Below, in pieces: positions 27,515 through 36,173 of a stretch of 38,624 nt of DNA. Under the pieces are notes generated by a model. The model did not search any database, had not been told where the DNA came from, and saw only the letters and a list, made by a program, of their open reading frames with translations. Each line of letters opens with the position of its first letter. Positions within the stretch are counted from its first letter, which is position 1. The translations under genes and the position numbers were made by a program. Source of the stretch: Acidilobaceae archaeon (GTDB taxonomy: Archaea; Thermoproteota; Thermoprotei_A; Sulfolobales; Acidilobaceae); the NCBI GenBank assembly GCA_028276165.1, contig JAPYWV010000005.1, positions 1 to 38,624 of the forward strand. The letters are read 5' to 3'.

Positions 27515-28660
27515 ATGGCCGTATGTAGCCTGTGTGGTAGCACAAAGCTTGTTAGCGGGAGTATAGGGGTATGCTACTCATGCCTAAAGGGTAGGCCGTC
27601 GGATGCCATACCTTTCCCCAGGTCTAGGAGGTCTAAGTGGAGGCTTACCATAGGGTTCCCCGAGGAGCCTCCTAGAGGTGGTAGGCTTAAGTGTAACCTC
27701 TGTGTTAACGAGTGCTGGATCCCCGAGGGTGGTTCTGGTTTCTGCGGTGTATGGGTTAATAGGGGTATGGGGCTTGAACCTGTAGCTGGTAAGGGTAGGA
27801 TGGCTGTACACACCTACCTAGACCCTCACCCCACCAACTGTGTTGCAACCCCAGTCTGCCCAGCCACAACAGATAGGGGGTTTCCCGAGTACACCTTCAC
27901 TAAGGGTGTTGAGAGGGGTTTCTACAACCTAGCAGTATTCCTGGGTGGATGCCCTCTTGACTGTGTTTTCTGCCAGAACTGGGAGCATAAGACCATGATT
28001 GCACATGGTAGGCTGGCCTCGTGGGCTAAAAGCTATACTGTGGATGATCTGGTTGAGGAGGCCCTAGACCCCCTGGTTACATGTGTATGCTACTTCGGCG
28101 GCGACCCTACACCCCACGCTCCACTACTGATTCAGGCCTCTAAGGCGATCATAGCTAGGAGTAGGGAGAGGGGGCAGAAGTATAAGAGGATATGCTGGGA
28201 GACGGATGGGCTTCTAAACCCGAATGTTATGAGGGAGGCTGCAAGGCTTAGCCTTGAATCCGGGGGTATTGTTAAGATAGACTGGAAGGCCTGGACCCCC
28301 AGTGTCTACGAGGCCCTAACGGGGGTTGATGGCGAGAAGGCTGTTAGAAGGCTTATGGAGAACACCAAGCTCCTAGCCGGCATGTCTAAGTCGAGGGGTG
28401 AGCCACCATTACTGGTTGTAAGCATACTATTAGTACCAGGCTATGTTACGGTAGAGGAGGTTGAAGGGATAGCAGGTTACATTGCCAGCCTCGACGCTAA
28501 CATCCCCGTAGTACTGCTAGCATTCCACCCAGACCACCTGATGAGGGATCTACCGCCAACAAGTAGAAGGCATGCTGTGGAGGCAGAGAGAGCCGTTAGG
28601 AGGGCTGGTGTGAAGGAGGTCTACATTGGTAACGAGTGGCTCCTAGGAGACTACTACTAG
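27515..28660 (+). CDS. Radical SAM protein, PflA / AmmeMemoRadiSam-enzyme-like, with N-terminal zinc ribbon
   Basis: CSLCGS...CYSC; CNLCVNECWIPEGGSGFCG; GGCPLDCVFCQNWEHK (CX3CX2C). Confidence 0.8.
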   Translation: MAVCSLCGSTKLVSGSIGVCYSCLKGRPSDAIPFPRSRRSKWRLTIGFPEEPPRGGRLKCNLCVNECWIPEGGSGFCGVWVNRGMGLEPVAGKGRMAVHTYLDPHPTNCVATPVCPATTDRGFPEYTFTKGVERGFYNLAVFLGGCPLDCVFCQNWEHKTMIAHGRLASWAKSYTVDDLVEEALDPLVTCVCYFGGDPTPHAPLLIQASKAIIARSRERGQKYKRICWETDGLLNPNVMREAARLSLESGGIVKIDWKAWTPSVYEALTGVDGEKAVRRLMENTKLLAGMSKSRGEPPLLVVSILLVPGYVTVEEVEGIAGYIASLDANIPVVLLAFHPDHLMRDLPPTSRRHAVEAERAVRRAGVKEVYIGNEWLLGDYY

Positions 28661-28717
28661 TCCTACAAACACCATAATATTAAGGTTGAAGCCCTACACT
28701 CTCAACGGGGTCGGGGT

Positions 28718-29431
28718 ATGCTAGAGGTGGCTAGATGGACCTTGGGGCCGTTGAGAACTAACTGCTACCTAGTCTCCAGTGGTGGAGAGGCTATCATAAT
28801 CGACCCCGGGTGGCATGAGGATGTAGGCGTGGTCTTGGACGAGGTTAAACGTAGGGGTTTGAAGGTTAAGGTTATCATAGCGACCCACGGCCACTTCGAC
28901 CACGTAGTAGGGGTTCCAGTAGTGAAGAGGAAGCTCTCAGCCCCCTTCGCGATGCATGGAGCCGACGTTGATATGGCTAGGAGAGCCCATAGATCGGCAT
29001 ACAGGTACCTAGGCATAGAGCCACCGGAAGTCCCAGAACCAGATGTGCTGTTAAAGGAGGGTGACGTTGTAGAGGTTGGAGGTGTAAAGCTCAGGGTACT
29101 AGAGACGCCAGGGCACACACCGGGAAGCATAACAATAGTGGGGGAGGTTGAGGCGTTCACAGGAGACCTTTTGATGGAAGCGTACAGAGCTCTATCAAAG
29201 ACCTACACAGAGCCCATAGCGTTCACGGGGGACACGTTGTTTAAGGGCACTATTGGGAGAGTAGACCTACCAGGATCCTCGCCAAAACAGATGATAGAGA
29301 GCCTGAGGAAGATAGCGAGGTTAAACCCCAGAACAACCATATACCCAGGCCACGGCCCACCAACAACGCTAGCAGACGAGCTAGAGAACAACCAATACCT
29401 CAAAGCAGCGTTGGAGGGAGGCGAGATCTAG
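28718..29431 (+). CDS. MBL-fold metallo-hydrolase (glyoxalase II-like)
   Basis: ATHGHFDHVVG, ETPGHTPGSI, FTGDTLFKGTIGRVDLPG, YPGHGPPT. Confidence 0.9.
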   Translation: MLEVARWTLGPLRTNCYLVSSGGEAIIIDPGWHEDVGVVLDEVKRRGLKVKVIIATHGHFDHVVGVPVVKRKLSAPFAMHGADVDMARRAHRSAYRYLGIEPPEVPEPDVLLKEGDVVEVGGVKLRVLETPGHTPGSITIVGEVEAFTGDLLMEAYRALSKTYTEPIAFTGDTLFKGTIGRVDLPGSSPKQMIESLRKIARLNPRTTIYPGHGPPTTLADELENNQYLKAALEGGEI

Positions 29432-29522
29432 CCTTCAACCAGGAGCTCTACAGGAAGCCTTCCAAATTAAATCCACTCTATTCCCCACCCTCTCCCAACT
29501 CTTAGAAAGAGAGCTGTAGAAT

Positions 29523-29689
29523 TCAAACACTTTCAACTGTAGCTATGACGTAACAGTCGGTTAAGGCTATCCTCATTAGCCTCCAGCCTCCCCAATTATA
29601 CTTAGAACCCTCTCCCTACTAGTAGCATTCTCCGTTATATACGTTATGAGAACGCTAGTGTCAAGAGCGTATGTTCCCAACGATCTCAC
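29523..29689 (-). pseudogene. Decayed VapC-like PIN-domain toxin
   Basis: Frame 1 (29576-29689): GTYALDTSVLITYITENATSRERVLSIIGEAGG*; next frame (29523-29576): MRIALTDCYVIATVESV*. PIN N-terminus and C-terminal helix retained, middle missing. Confidence 0.65.
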
Positions 29690-29919
29690 GTAACTTCTCC
29701 TCCTCTAACCTTCCCTCCTCCGAGAGAATTCTTTCAATAAGCGCTGGATCCACTCTTACAGTTACAGGCTTGAGAGCTCTCAGTAGTACACCTCTCTCTG
29801 TAATCTCGGCTAAGACTACGGAGTTCTCTTCGATACCAGCTCTGAGTCTCAGCTCCTTGGGTAGTATGATTACTCCCTTCTTTCTAACCTTTAAGATGAA
29901 CCTCTCCGTTAAAGTTCAC
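29661..29919 (-). pseudogene. Decayed AbrB/MazE-fold antitoxin (VapB-like), frameshifted near its start
   Basis: Open frame without a canonical start: ERFILKVRKKGVIILPKELRLRAGIEENSVVLAEITERGVLLRALKPVTVRVDPALIERILSEEGRLEEEKLREIVGNIRS*; upstream GTG (29917-29919) is in the wrong frame by 1 nt. Confidence 0.65.
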
Positions 29920-30033
29920 CGCTAATAGGATGTTAGACAGGGCTTATAAGGTTGGGAACGAGAGGGTAGGGAACCCCTTATGGTACCCCCCTAGGCTTAA
30001 GCTCTAGTCACAGTAACCAGGTTGTTTATAACG

Positions 30034-30062
30034 CTGAAAGACTCGCCTTTCAAGGTTAGGAT
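30034..30062 (+). mobile_element. Candidate relic IS200/IS605 left end
   Basis: tgaaagactcgcctttcaagg matches the TnpB element LE tgaaagcctcgcctttcaagg (33058-) at 20/21 positions. Confidence 0.55.
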
Positions 30063-30270
30063 GGAGAGCTTTAAGGCCTAGACGGCACGGATGTAATTAA
30101 GTAGCTTAGCGGAAGGGGCTTCGAGGAACCCTCTGGGGTCGAGGCCTCTAGTCCTAGAATGTGATGCCCCAAGGGATGGAGGCCTGGTAGGGGGGTGGGG
30201 TGTGCGCTTCCGAGTATTGATTCGACGGAGGGGTTTGTGGAGGTGTGAAAAGCCTCCCGAGGGTAGGGGG

Positions 30271-31632
30271 TCATCTCGTCTCCCCTACTTTTAATAGTAA
30301 TGCCGCCGTGTACAATGCTATTTTCGGTATTGTGTCTACCGTTATGTACTCGTTTGGTGCGTGAGCTCTACCTCCGTGGCCTGGTGCTGTTGCTATGAAT
30401 GGTACTCCTAGTTTCCTTGTGAACAGGTATGATGGGGCTGAGCCTGGTAGCATTGGTATGATGTAGGGTTTTAGGTTGAGCTCCTCGTAGGCCTCCACCG
30501 CCTTCTTGACCATTGGGTGTTTGGGGTTTGTCTTACTCCACGTGTAGGCGTCGTGGACCTCTAGTTCTACGTACTTTGATAGACCTAGTCTTTCTATGAG
30601 CTCCTTCAACCCTCTAATCACGTCCTCGGGCTCCACGTTGGGTACTAGTCTGAAGTCGAGCCTCATTGTTGCCTCAGCTGGTGTTATCGTCTTAGTCCCG
30701 GGGCCCGTGTAGCCTGATGTGAACCCGTCTATGTTAACTGTTGGTTTGAAGTATACCGCTATGTACCAGTCTACATCCTTAAGCCTCGCCTCCCTTACCC
30801 CGTAGAGGTTTAGGAGCTCCTCCCTAGGGCTAGCCTCAATTATGTCATTCAGGTACTCTAGGTCCTCACTTGTAGGCGTTATAGTCTTATCCTCAAGCCA
30901 TTGAACCCTAGGGCCCCCCAGGGGGTCTATGAGCTCGCTCGCAATCCTAGCTAGGATTGCAGCTGGGTTGTAGAGGCCCCTGCTAAAGCTACTATGGACG
31001 TCGTACTTACTGGTTCTAGCCTTGAGCTCCACGAAGACTATACCCTTATTACCGAGGACTATTGTAGGCTTACCCCTAACCCTCTCGCTCGGGATAGCGA
31101 AGTAGGCTAGATGAGCACCCCTAAGCTCACCCTCCTTATCCTCTACGAACTTCGGCATCGAGGGGCTCCCTAGCTCCTCCTCACCCTCAAGGACGAAGAC
31201 CAGGTTTACCGGGGGCTCCCTCCCAACCTTGAGGAAAGCCTCTATGCCTAGGAGGCAGCTCATGAGGGCACCCTTCGTGTTATAAGCCCCCCTGGCTATA
31301 ATCCTATCACCCACGATTCTAGCCTCGAAGGGGGGAGACTCCCACTCGTCGAGAGGCTCAACGGGCTGCACATCGTACATGTTGTAGACTATAACAGTCC
31401 TAGGGGCCCCAACATCAAGCCTACCATAGACTATAGGGTGGCCACCATAGCTTAGAAGCTGTACACGAGCCCCCAAACGATCCCTAAGCCAATCCCTGAG
31501 GTATCCCGCAGTCTCAACTATACCCTCACCGGTGCCAGACACGCTAGGCATCCTAAGGAGCCTCCTAACCTCCTCTACTAGGAGCTCTTGGTTCAACCCA
31601 ACATACCTTCTAATAGAATCGAGAACCTCCAC
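30271..31632 (-). CDS. M20-family peptidase/deacylase homologue with altered metal ligands
   Basis: YDVQPVEPLDEWESPPFEA, VLEGEEELGSPSM, PGHGGRAHAPNEYI; 453 aa. Confidence 0.85.
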   Translation of the reverse strand: MEVLDSIRRYVGLNQELLVEEVRRLLRMPSVSGTGEGIVETAGYLRDWLRDRLGARVQLLSYGGHPIVYGRLDVGAPRTVIVYNMYDVQPVEPLDEWESPPFEARIVGDRIIARGAYNTKGALMSCLLGIEAFLKVGREPPVNLVFVLEGEEELGSPSMPKFVEDKEGELRGAHLAYFAIPSERVRGKPTIVLGNKGIVFVELKARTSKYDVHSSFSRGLYNPAAILARIASELIDPLGGPRVQWLEDKTITPTSEDLEYLNDIIEASPREELLNLYGVREARLKDVDWYIAVYFKPTVNIDGFTSGYTGPGTKTITPAEATMRLDFRLVPNVEPEDVIRGLKELIERLGLSKYVELEVHDAYTWSKTNPKHPMVKKAVEAYEELNLKPYIIPMLPGSAPSYLFTRKLGVPFIATAPGHGGRAHAPNEYITVDTIPKIALYTAALLLKVGETR

Positions 31633-31732
31633 CTCCCATCACCGAGCCTACCCTAGGCCATGCAGAGAGCCCTAATAAACGTTCAAGTAATTTAACTTGT
31701 TGAACGTCATACCCTAAACATGGGTTTGTTAC

Positions 31733-32776
31733 TTGAGGGTTGCTAGGTTCTGGGAGAAGTCTGGGGATACAGTTACATGCCTTGTGTGTGAGAGGAGGTG
31801 TAGGATCCCAGAAGGTGGCCGGGGGGTTTGTGGTAACTATGTCAACATTGGTGGAACCCTATACCACTACGGCTATGGGAGGCTTAGTGCTGTTGAGAGT
31901 AGACCTATCGAGATTAAACCCCTCTTCCACTACTGGCCTAATAGTACTGCTTTAACGTTCTCGAACTGGGGTTGTAACTTCTACTGCCCTTGGTGCCAGA
32001 ACCACCATATTAGTTTTAGGAGGCCGCGCGACGACGATATCGTATACGAGCCGTTGGAGCTCCTAAAGCTGGCCTCAACTCTCGGGGATGAGGGTTTCTC
32101 GACTAGCTTCAACGAGCCCACTGTTAACCTAGACTTCATACTGGATCTCGCTCCTGAAGCTGTTAGGAGGGGGTTCTACTTCATGATGGTGACCAACGGC
32201 TACCTTACGGAGGGAGCTCTAAAAGCGCTACTAGAGGTTGGTGTTGACGGCTGGAGTATCGATATTAAAGGATGCCCTGGGATGAGGAGGGCTCTAGCGA
32301 GCGTGAACCACGAGGTTGTGTATAGGAACGCTAGGATTGTATTGGATAGCGGTGGCCACGTTGAGATGGTGTACCTAGTGGTAACGAACACGAACGACTT
32401 CGAGGAGTGCGTGGACTGGATAATCAGAATGCACCTAGACAAGCTAGGACCAGAAGTCCCCCTACACGTAAACAGGTACTACCCGGCAAACTACTGGAGG
32501 GAACCACCAACAGATGTGGGGAAACTCCTAGAAATATACGAGAAGGCTAGAAGGGAGGGCATAGAGTACGTCTACGTAGGCAACATAAACAGGTGGGAGT
32601 ACGAGTCAACAAGATGCCCCAAATGCGGTAAGACCCTAATAGCCAGGAGACACTATAGGGTCGAAGAGTTCCTCCTGGAGAGAGCGAACTCGAAATGGAG
32701 ATGCCCTAGGTGCGGCCACGAGATACCAGTAAAGGGCATGTACATACCGGGAAAGAGGTGGAAAATCACCTTCTAG
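31733..32776 (+). CDS. AmmeMemoRadiSam-system-like radical SAM enzyme with C-terminal zinc ribbon
   Basis: CLVCERRCRIPEGGRGVCGNYVN, SNWGCNFYCPWCQNHHIS, CPKCGKTLI...CPRCGHEIPVKG. Confidence 0.85.
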   Translation: MRVARFWEKSGDTVTCLVCERRCRIPEGGRGVCGNYVNIGGTLYHYGYGRLSAVESRPIEIKPLFHYWPNSTALTFSNWGCNFYCPWCQNHHISFRRPRDDDIVYEPLELLKLASTLGDEGFSTSFNEPTVNLDFILDLAPEAVRRGFYFMMVTNGYLTEGALKALLEVGVDGWSIDIKGCPGMRRALASVNHEVVYRNARIVLDSGGHVEMVYLVVTNTNDFEECVDWIIRMHLDKLGPEVPLHVNRYYPANYWREPPTDVGKLLEIYEKARREGIEYVYVGNINRWEYESTRCPKCGKTLIARRHYRVEEFLLERANSKWRCPRCGHEIPVKGMYIPGKRWKITF

Positions 32777-33151
32777 GTAACCCAGGTAACCAAGAACTTA
32801 ACCACAAAGATACCCAGTGACAACCTTCTCGCAATTAGAGAAGCGAGCTTTGACCCCCACCTCAACACACATCTCGACCAGAAATTATGACGGCCTTCTA
32901 CAGCCACCTAGCCCGTGGATAGCTACAGTTACACCATAGGGGCCCCAACATGTTATTCTAGGCAACCCTCCACCATGAGCGAGATTGCTTGGATAAGCTA
33001 AAACATAGCACAGCAACGGGGTTAACGCTAAGTGGGAGAACTTCACTAGCTTACAAGTGAAAGCCTCGCCTTTCAAGGCGGGGTAGGACACACAACTTTG
33101 GAGTGTTAGGCTTTTAAACTTCTTGCTACTGTACTACATGCCAGGAGGGGG

Positions 33152-34651
33152 TTGGGGTTGTCTCCGCCTGTGGGTGAAGTGCTTGGAAGGATGACCCAAG
33201 GGGGGACGATTCCCCGAATTGTACCCATGGGTGGAGGCCCCGACCCCCTCCGGGCTCTCAGAGAGGAGATTGAAAGAAGGCTGAGCAGCAACTGGAGGAT
33301 TGTTAGGCTAAGACTGCTACCCACAGGGGTTGAGCACGGGAGCCTTATGGGTATAGGCTTGACGTGCGTTAAGCTCTACAACGAGCTTAACTACGAGAAG
33401 AGGCAGGCATTCTTCAAGGGAGAGCTCACCAGGGATAAGATGCGTGAGATTGACAGGAAGTACTACTACAAGTACAAGGATGTCCTAGGTGTTAATGCTC
33501 AAGCTGTTATACAGAAGAATGATGAGGCTTGGAGCTCTTTCTTCGAACTGTTAAAGCTTAAGAATCAAGGCAAACTACCACCACACATCAAGAAGGTTTC
33601 ACCACCAGGATACTGGAAGGATAGGCTTACCGGTAAGAAGGAGGCACGCATACTAGTTAGAAGTGATAGGTACCACTTGGAGCCCATAGATGAGAATGGA
33701 GGTTATCTTGTACTAGAAGACTTCGGATTGAGGATAAGGTTTGCTGGTAGGATTAGGTGGGAGGGTAAGCAGGGAAGACTTGAAATAGTATACACTAATG
33801 GTAGGTGGTTTGCCTACCTACCAATAGAGGTTGGAAGAGAACCACCAAAATCAAACAGGAAAGGCTACGTAAAACCTAACTACAAGGATAGAAAGGGTAG
33901 AATCGTAAACCCTAAGAGTATCAAGCAGAGGGATCCTATTGGTGATGAGAAAGCATTCATGGACATGGGGTTGAACAACCTATTCGCTGTAGTCACGACA
34001 AACGGCTACGTACTACTAGTCAAAGGTGGTACCATCAAGTCTGAGTATTATTGGTGGAAGAGGGAGATAGCAACATACCAGGCTGTAAGAGATCTACTTA
34101 GAAACGCTGGGTTCCCAACGTGGATCTTATACCATGAGAGGTACCTTGAGGCAATGCATACCAGGGATGAGAGGCTTAGACACCTGTACAAGACATCAAT
34201 TAGATTCCTAGCAGAAGCACTGTGGAATAGGGGTGTCCGCAAGCTGTACATAGGATACCCGATAATGCTATCACAGGACAATGGGAACGAGTATAATACA
34301 AACATATGGTGGTACAGGAAGATAGTGTTATGGATTGTGGATGTGTTTAGAGAGTATGGTATGGAGGTTGAGCTTGTACCAGAGTACTATACAAGCAGGG
34401 AATGCTCTGTATGCGGTGAAATACACGAGAACGGCAGGATTTACAGAGGCTTGTATGTCTGCAGGAGGACCGGGAGGAAGATAAACGCAGATGTAAACGC
34501 AGCACTAAACATAGCAAGAAGACAGGGGTACAAGGTAAAGATAACAAGAAAGATTGAAAGCTACATTGTAACACATAACGGTGTAAAACCATTAAACCCC
34601 GCTCGGAGGGCTAACACCCAAGACCCAGAGATTCGAAACCCCGCCCTCTAA
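33152..34651 (+). CDS. tnpB: TnpB, RNA-guided nuclease family
   Basis: RuvC-I FMDMGLNNLFAVV, TSRECSVCGE zinc finger half, RuvC-III INADVNAALNIAR; 499 aa. Confidence 0.9.
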   Translation: MGLSPPVGEVLGRMTQGGTIPRIVPMGGGPDPLRALREEIERRLSSNWRIVRLRLLPTGVEHGSLMGIGLTCVKLYNELNYEKRQAFFKGELTRDKMREIDRKYYYKYKDVLGVNAQAVIQKNDEAWSSFFELLKLKNQGKLPPHIKKVSPPGYWKDRLTGKKEARILVRSDRYHLEPIDENGGYLVLEDFGLRIRFAGRIRWEGKQGRLEIVYTNGRWFAYLPIEVGREPPKSNRKGYVKPNYKDRKGRIVNPKSIKQRDPIGDEKAFMDMGLNNLFAVVTTNGYVLLVKGGTIKSEYYWWKREIATYQAVRDLLRNAGFPTWILYHERYLEAMHTRDERLRHLYKTSIRFLAEALWNRGVRKLYIGYPIMLSQDNGNEYNTNIWWYRKIVLWIVDVFREYGMEVELVPEYYTSRECSVCGEIHENGRIYRGLYVCRRTGRKINADVNAALNIARRQGYKVKITRKIESYIVTHNGVKPLNPARRANTQDPEIRNPAL

Positions 34652-34668
34652 AGGGCGGGGAGGGGTCA
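34560..34668 (+). ncRNA. Predicted omega RNA (reRNA) overlapping the tnpB 3' end and RE
   Basis: Position expected for TnpB guide RNA scaffold; terminal hairpin 34639-34660; 5' limit not determinable. Confidence 0.45.
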
Positions 34669-34737
34669 TTGTATGCGGGATCCACGGGTGGGCTTCATGA
34701 TGGCTTTAAAAACCCCCGTATGTGGTTTCCTTTTTAG

Positions 34738-35418
34738 GTGTTTGTGTTGTCTAGCTATAGGGTGGTTGTTCTCCTAACGTTGGCTATTACGCCTAGTGGT
34801 GCTCTTAGCCCTGGGCCTCTTTCTGCTTCAGCTGTGGCTCTTGGGGCTTTGATGGGGCCTCTTGGTGGTTTTCTCGCAGCTCTAGGTCATATGGTTGTCG
34901 AGCTTCCATATGTGCTCCTCCTCTACAGGTTTACGTCTACGCTTAGGGGCTTCATTGGTAGGTTTAAGTATGCTCTCAACACCGTCGTAGTCCTATTCCT
35001 ACTCTACTTCTCCTACATGCTTTTAAGGGATGCAATTAGCATTGCCATGGGCCTTGGGGGCTCCCAGGGTTCAGCTTCAATAGCTGGAGGTGGCCTCCTC
35101 GGGGCTTTTGTTACAGGAGCTCTCCTAACGGGTTTCAATGCGTACTTCCTCCTATGGTGGCTTACTGTAGGCTACCCTTTGATAGAGGAGTCCTCCAAGC
35201 TAGGGCTGAAGGGCTTCACCGTCATGTATGTAAGCCATGTCTGGATGGACTTCGCCTGGCTCACGCTGCTAGCCGGGGGTGGGGATGCAGTGAGACTCCT
35301 AGGCTCAACACCATACGCCATACTACTAGGGGTCCTAGCAGCAATCCTAGTAGTGTTCTCCCTGAGAATTGCCGTGACCACATTCAAAGACGTGACAGCC
35401 GTGCCCAGAGCAGGTTGA
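34738..35418 (+). CDS. LysE-family-like membrane transporter
   Basis: LSPGPLSASAVALGALMGPLGGFLAALGHMVVELPYVLLL, six hydrophobic segments. Confidence 0.7.
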   Translation: MFVLSSYRVVVLLTLAITPSGALSPGPLSASAVALGALMGPLGGFLAALGHMVVELPYVLLLYRFTSTLRGFIGRFKYALNTVVVLFLLYFSYMLLRDAISIAMGLGGSQGSASIAGGGLLGAFVTGALLTGFNAYFLLWWLTVGYPLIEESSKLGLKGFTVMYVSHVWMDFAWLTLLAGGGDAVRLLGSTPYAILLGVLAAILVVFSLRIAVTTFKDVTAVPRAG

Positions 35419-35442
35419 AAGCTGGGAGCGGGGAGAGGGGCC

Positions 35443-36006
35443 TTAGACCCTCTGGGATCCAGTGTATACGGCTATGGATATATGTAGGAGGGCTACAAGC
35501 TTAACGGTATTCCCAAGGAGGCTTACGAGGATCAACAGCTCATCAATGTTAACGAGGAGTAATCCTAAGGTGAACAATGTAACCCCAGCGAGGAAAACAT
35601 CTGCTGACAACCGGGAGTAAGCCCTGAAGTCAAGCCTCAACCTGTAAGCCACTATGGTCTCGATAACATATGCTACGAACAAAACCCTTAGGGGAGTAAG
35701 AGGGCACGAGTACCCCAACACTACCATCAGGAGAGCTATAAAACCCGCTAGTATACCCAAGGGGGCTATGAAGCTCACACTCCACCTAGCATGAGAAGAC
35801 CCCCTTGAGTACGAGTAGAAGGCAGCAAAAGCTAAGAGCAACAACACAAAACCCCCTAGGACTCCTAGAGGAGAGCATATAACAACCAGGCCTTGAAAGA
35901 GAGCAGCGAAAACAAACAACTCTATAACAACAGCCGCCACAACACTAACAAGAGTGCCAACGAAGAATAACGAGCTCAAAGCAAACACCTGAAAGGGGGT
36001 GTACAC
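35443..36006 (-). CDS. Polytopic membrane protein, unknown
   Basis: 187 aa, about six hydrophobic segments; no motif recognised. Confidence 0.6.
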   Translation of the reverse strand: MYTPFQVFALSSLFFVGTLVSVVAAVVIELFVFAALFQGLVVICSPLGVLGGFVLLLLAFAAFYSYSRGSSHARWSVSFIAPLGILAGFIALLMVVLGYSCPLTPLRVLFVAYVIETIVAYRLRLDFRAYSRLSADVFLAGVTLFTLGLLLVNIDELLILVSLLGNTVKLVALLHISIAVYTGSQRV

Positions 36007-36173
36007 GGAAAGAAACCCTAAATCAATCCATATAGATGTTGAGATCTGTTAAACACCTTTAAAAGCCACTCAGAAGCCTTCAGCTCTCAGGGAAAGCGAC
36101 GTTCCAATTAGCTACAAGAATTTAGCATGGTAAGGGGAGGTTAATTAATAGGTGTTCGGTTTGAAATTGAAGC

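Larger units (their letters stand above)
33058..34668 (+). mobile_element. IS200/IS605-type element carrying only tnpB (IS1341-like), approximate boundaries
   Basis: LE hairpin cctcgcc-tttcaa-ggcgggg (33063-), tnpB, RE hairpin ccccgccctctaaagggcgggg (34639-34660); no tnpA in the window. Confidence 0.8.

Noticed and set aside
29671-29925. 84-aa + strand ORF in the track
   Set aside because: Ser/Leu-rich antisense shadow of the AbrB-type antitoxin remnant, which has recognisable family motifs on the minus strand.
32885-33091. 68-aa minus-strand ORF upstream of tnpB
   Set aside because: Overlaps the IS left end hairpin; no recognisable motif.
35154-35504. 116-aa + strand ORF overlapping the LysE-like gene
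   Set aside because: Out-of-frame overlap with a clear membrane protein; no independent coding signal.
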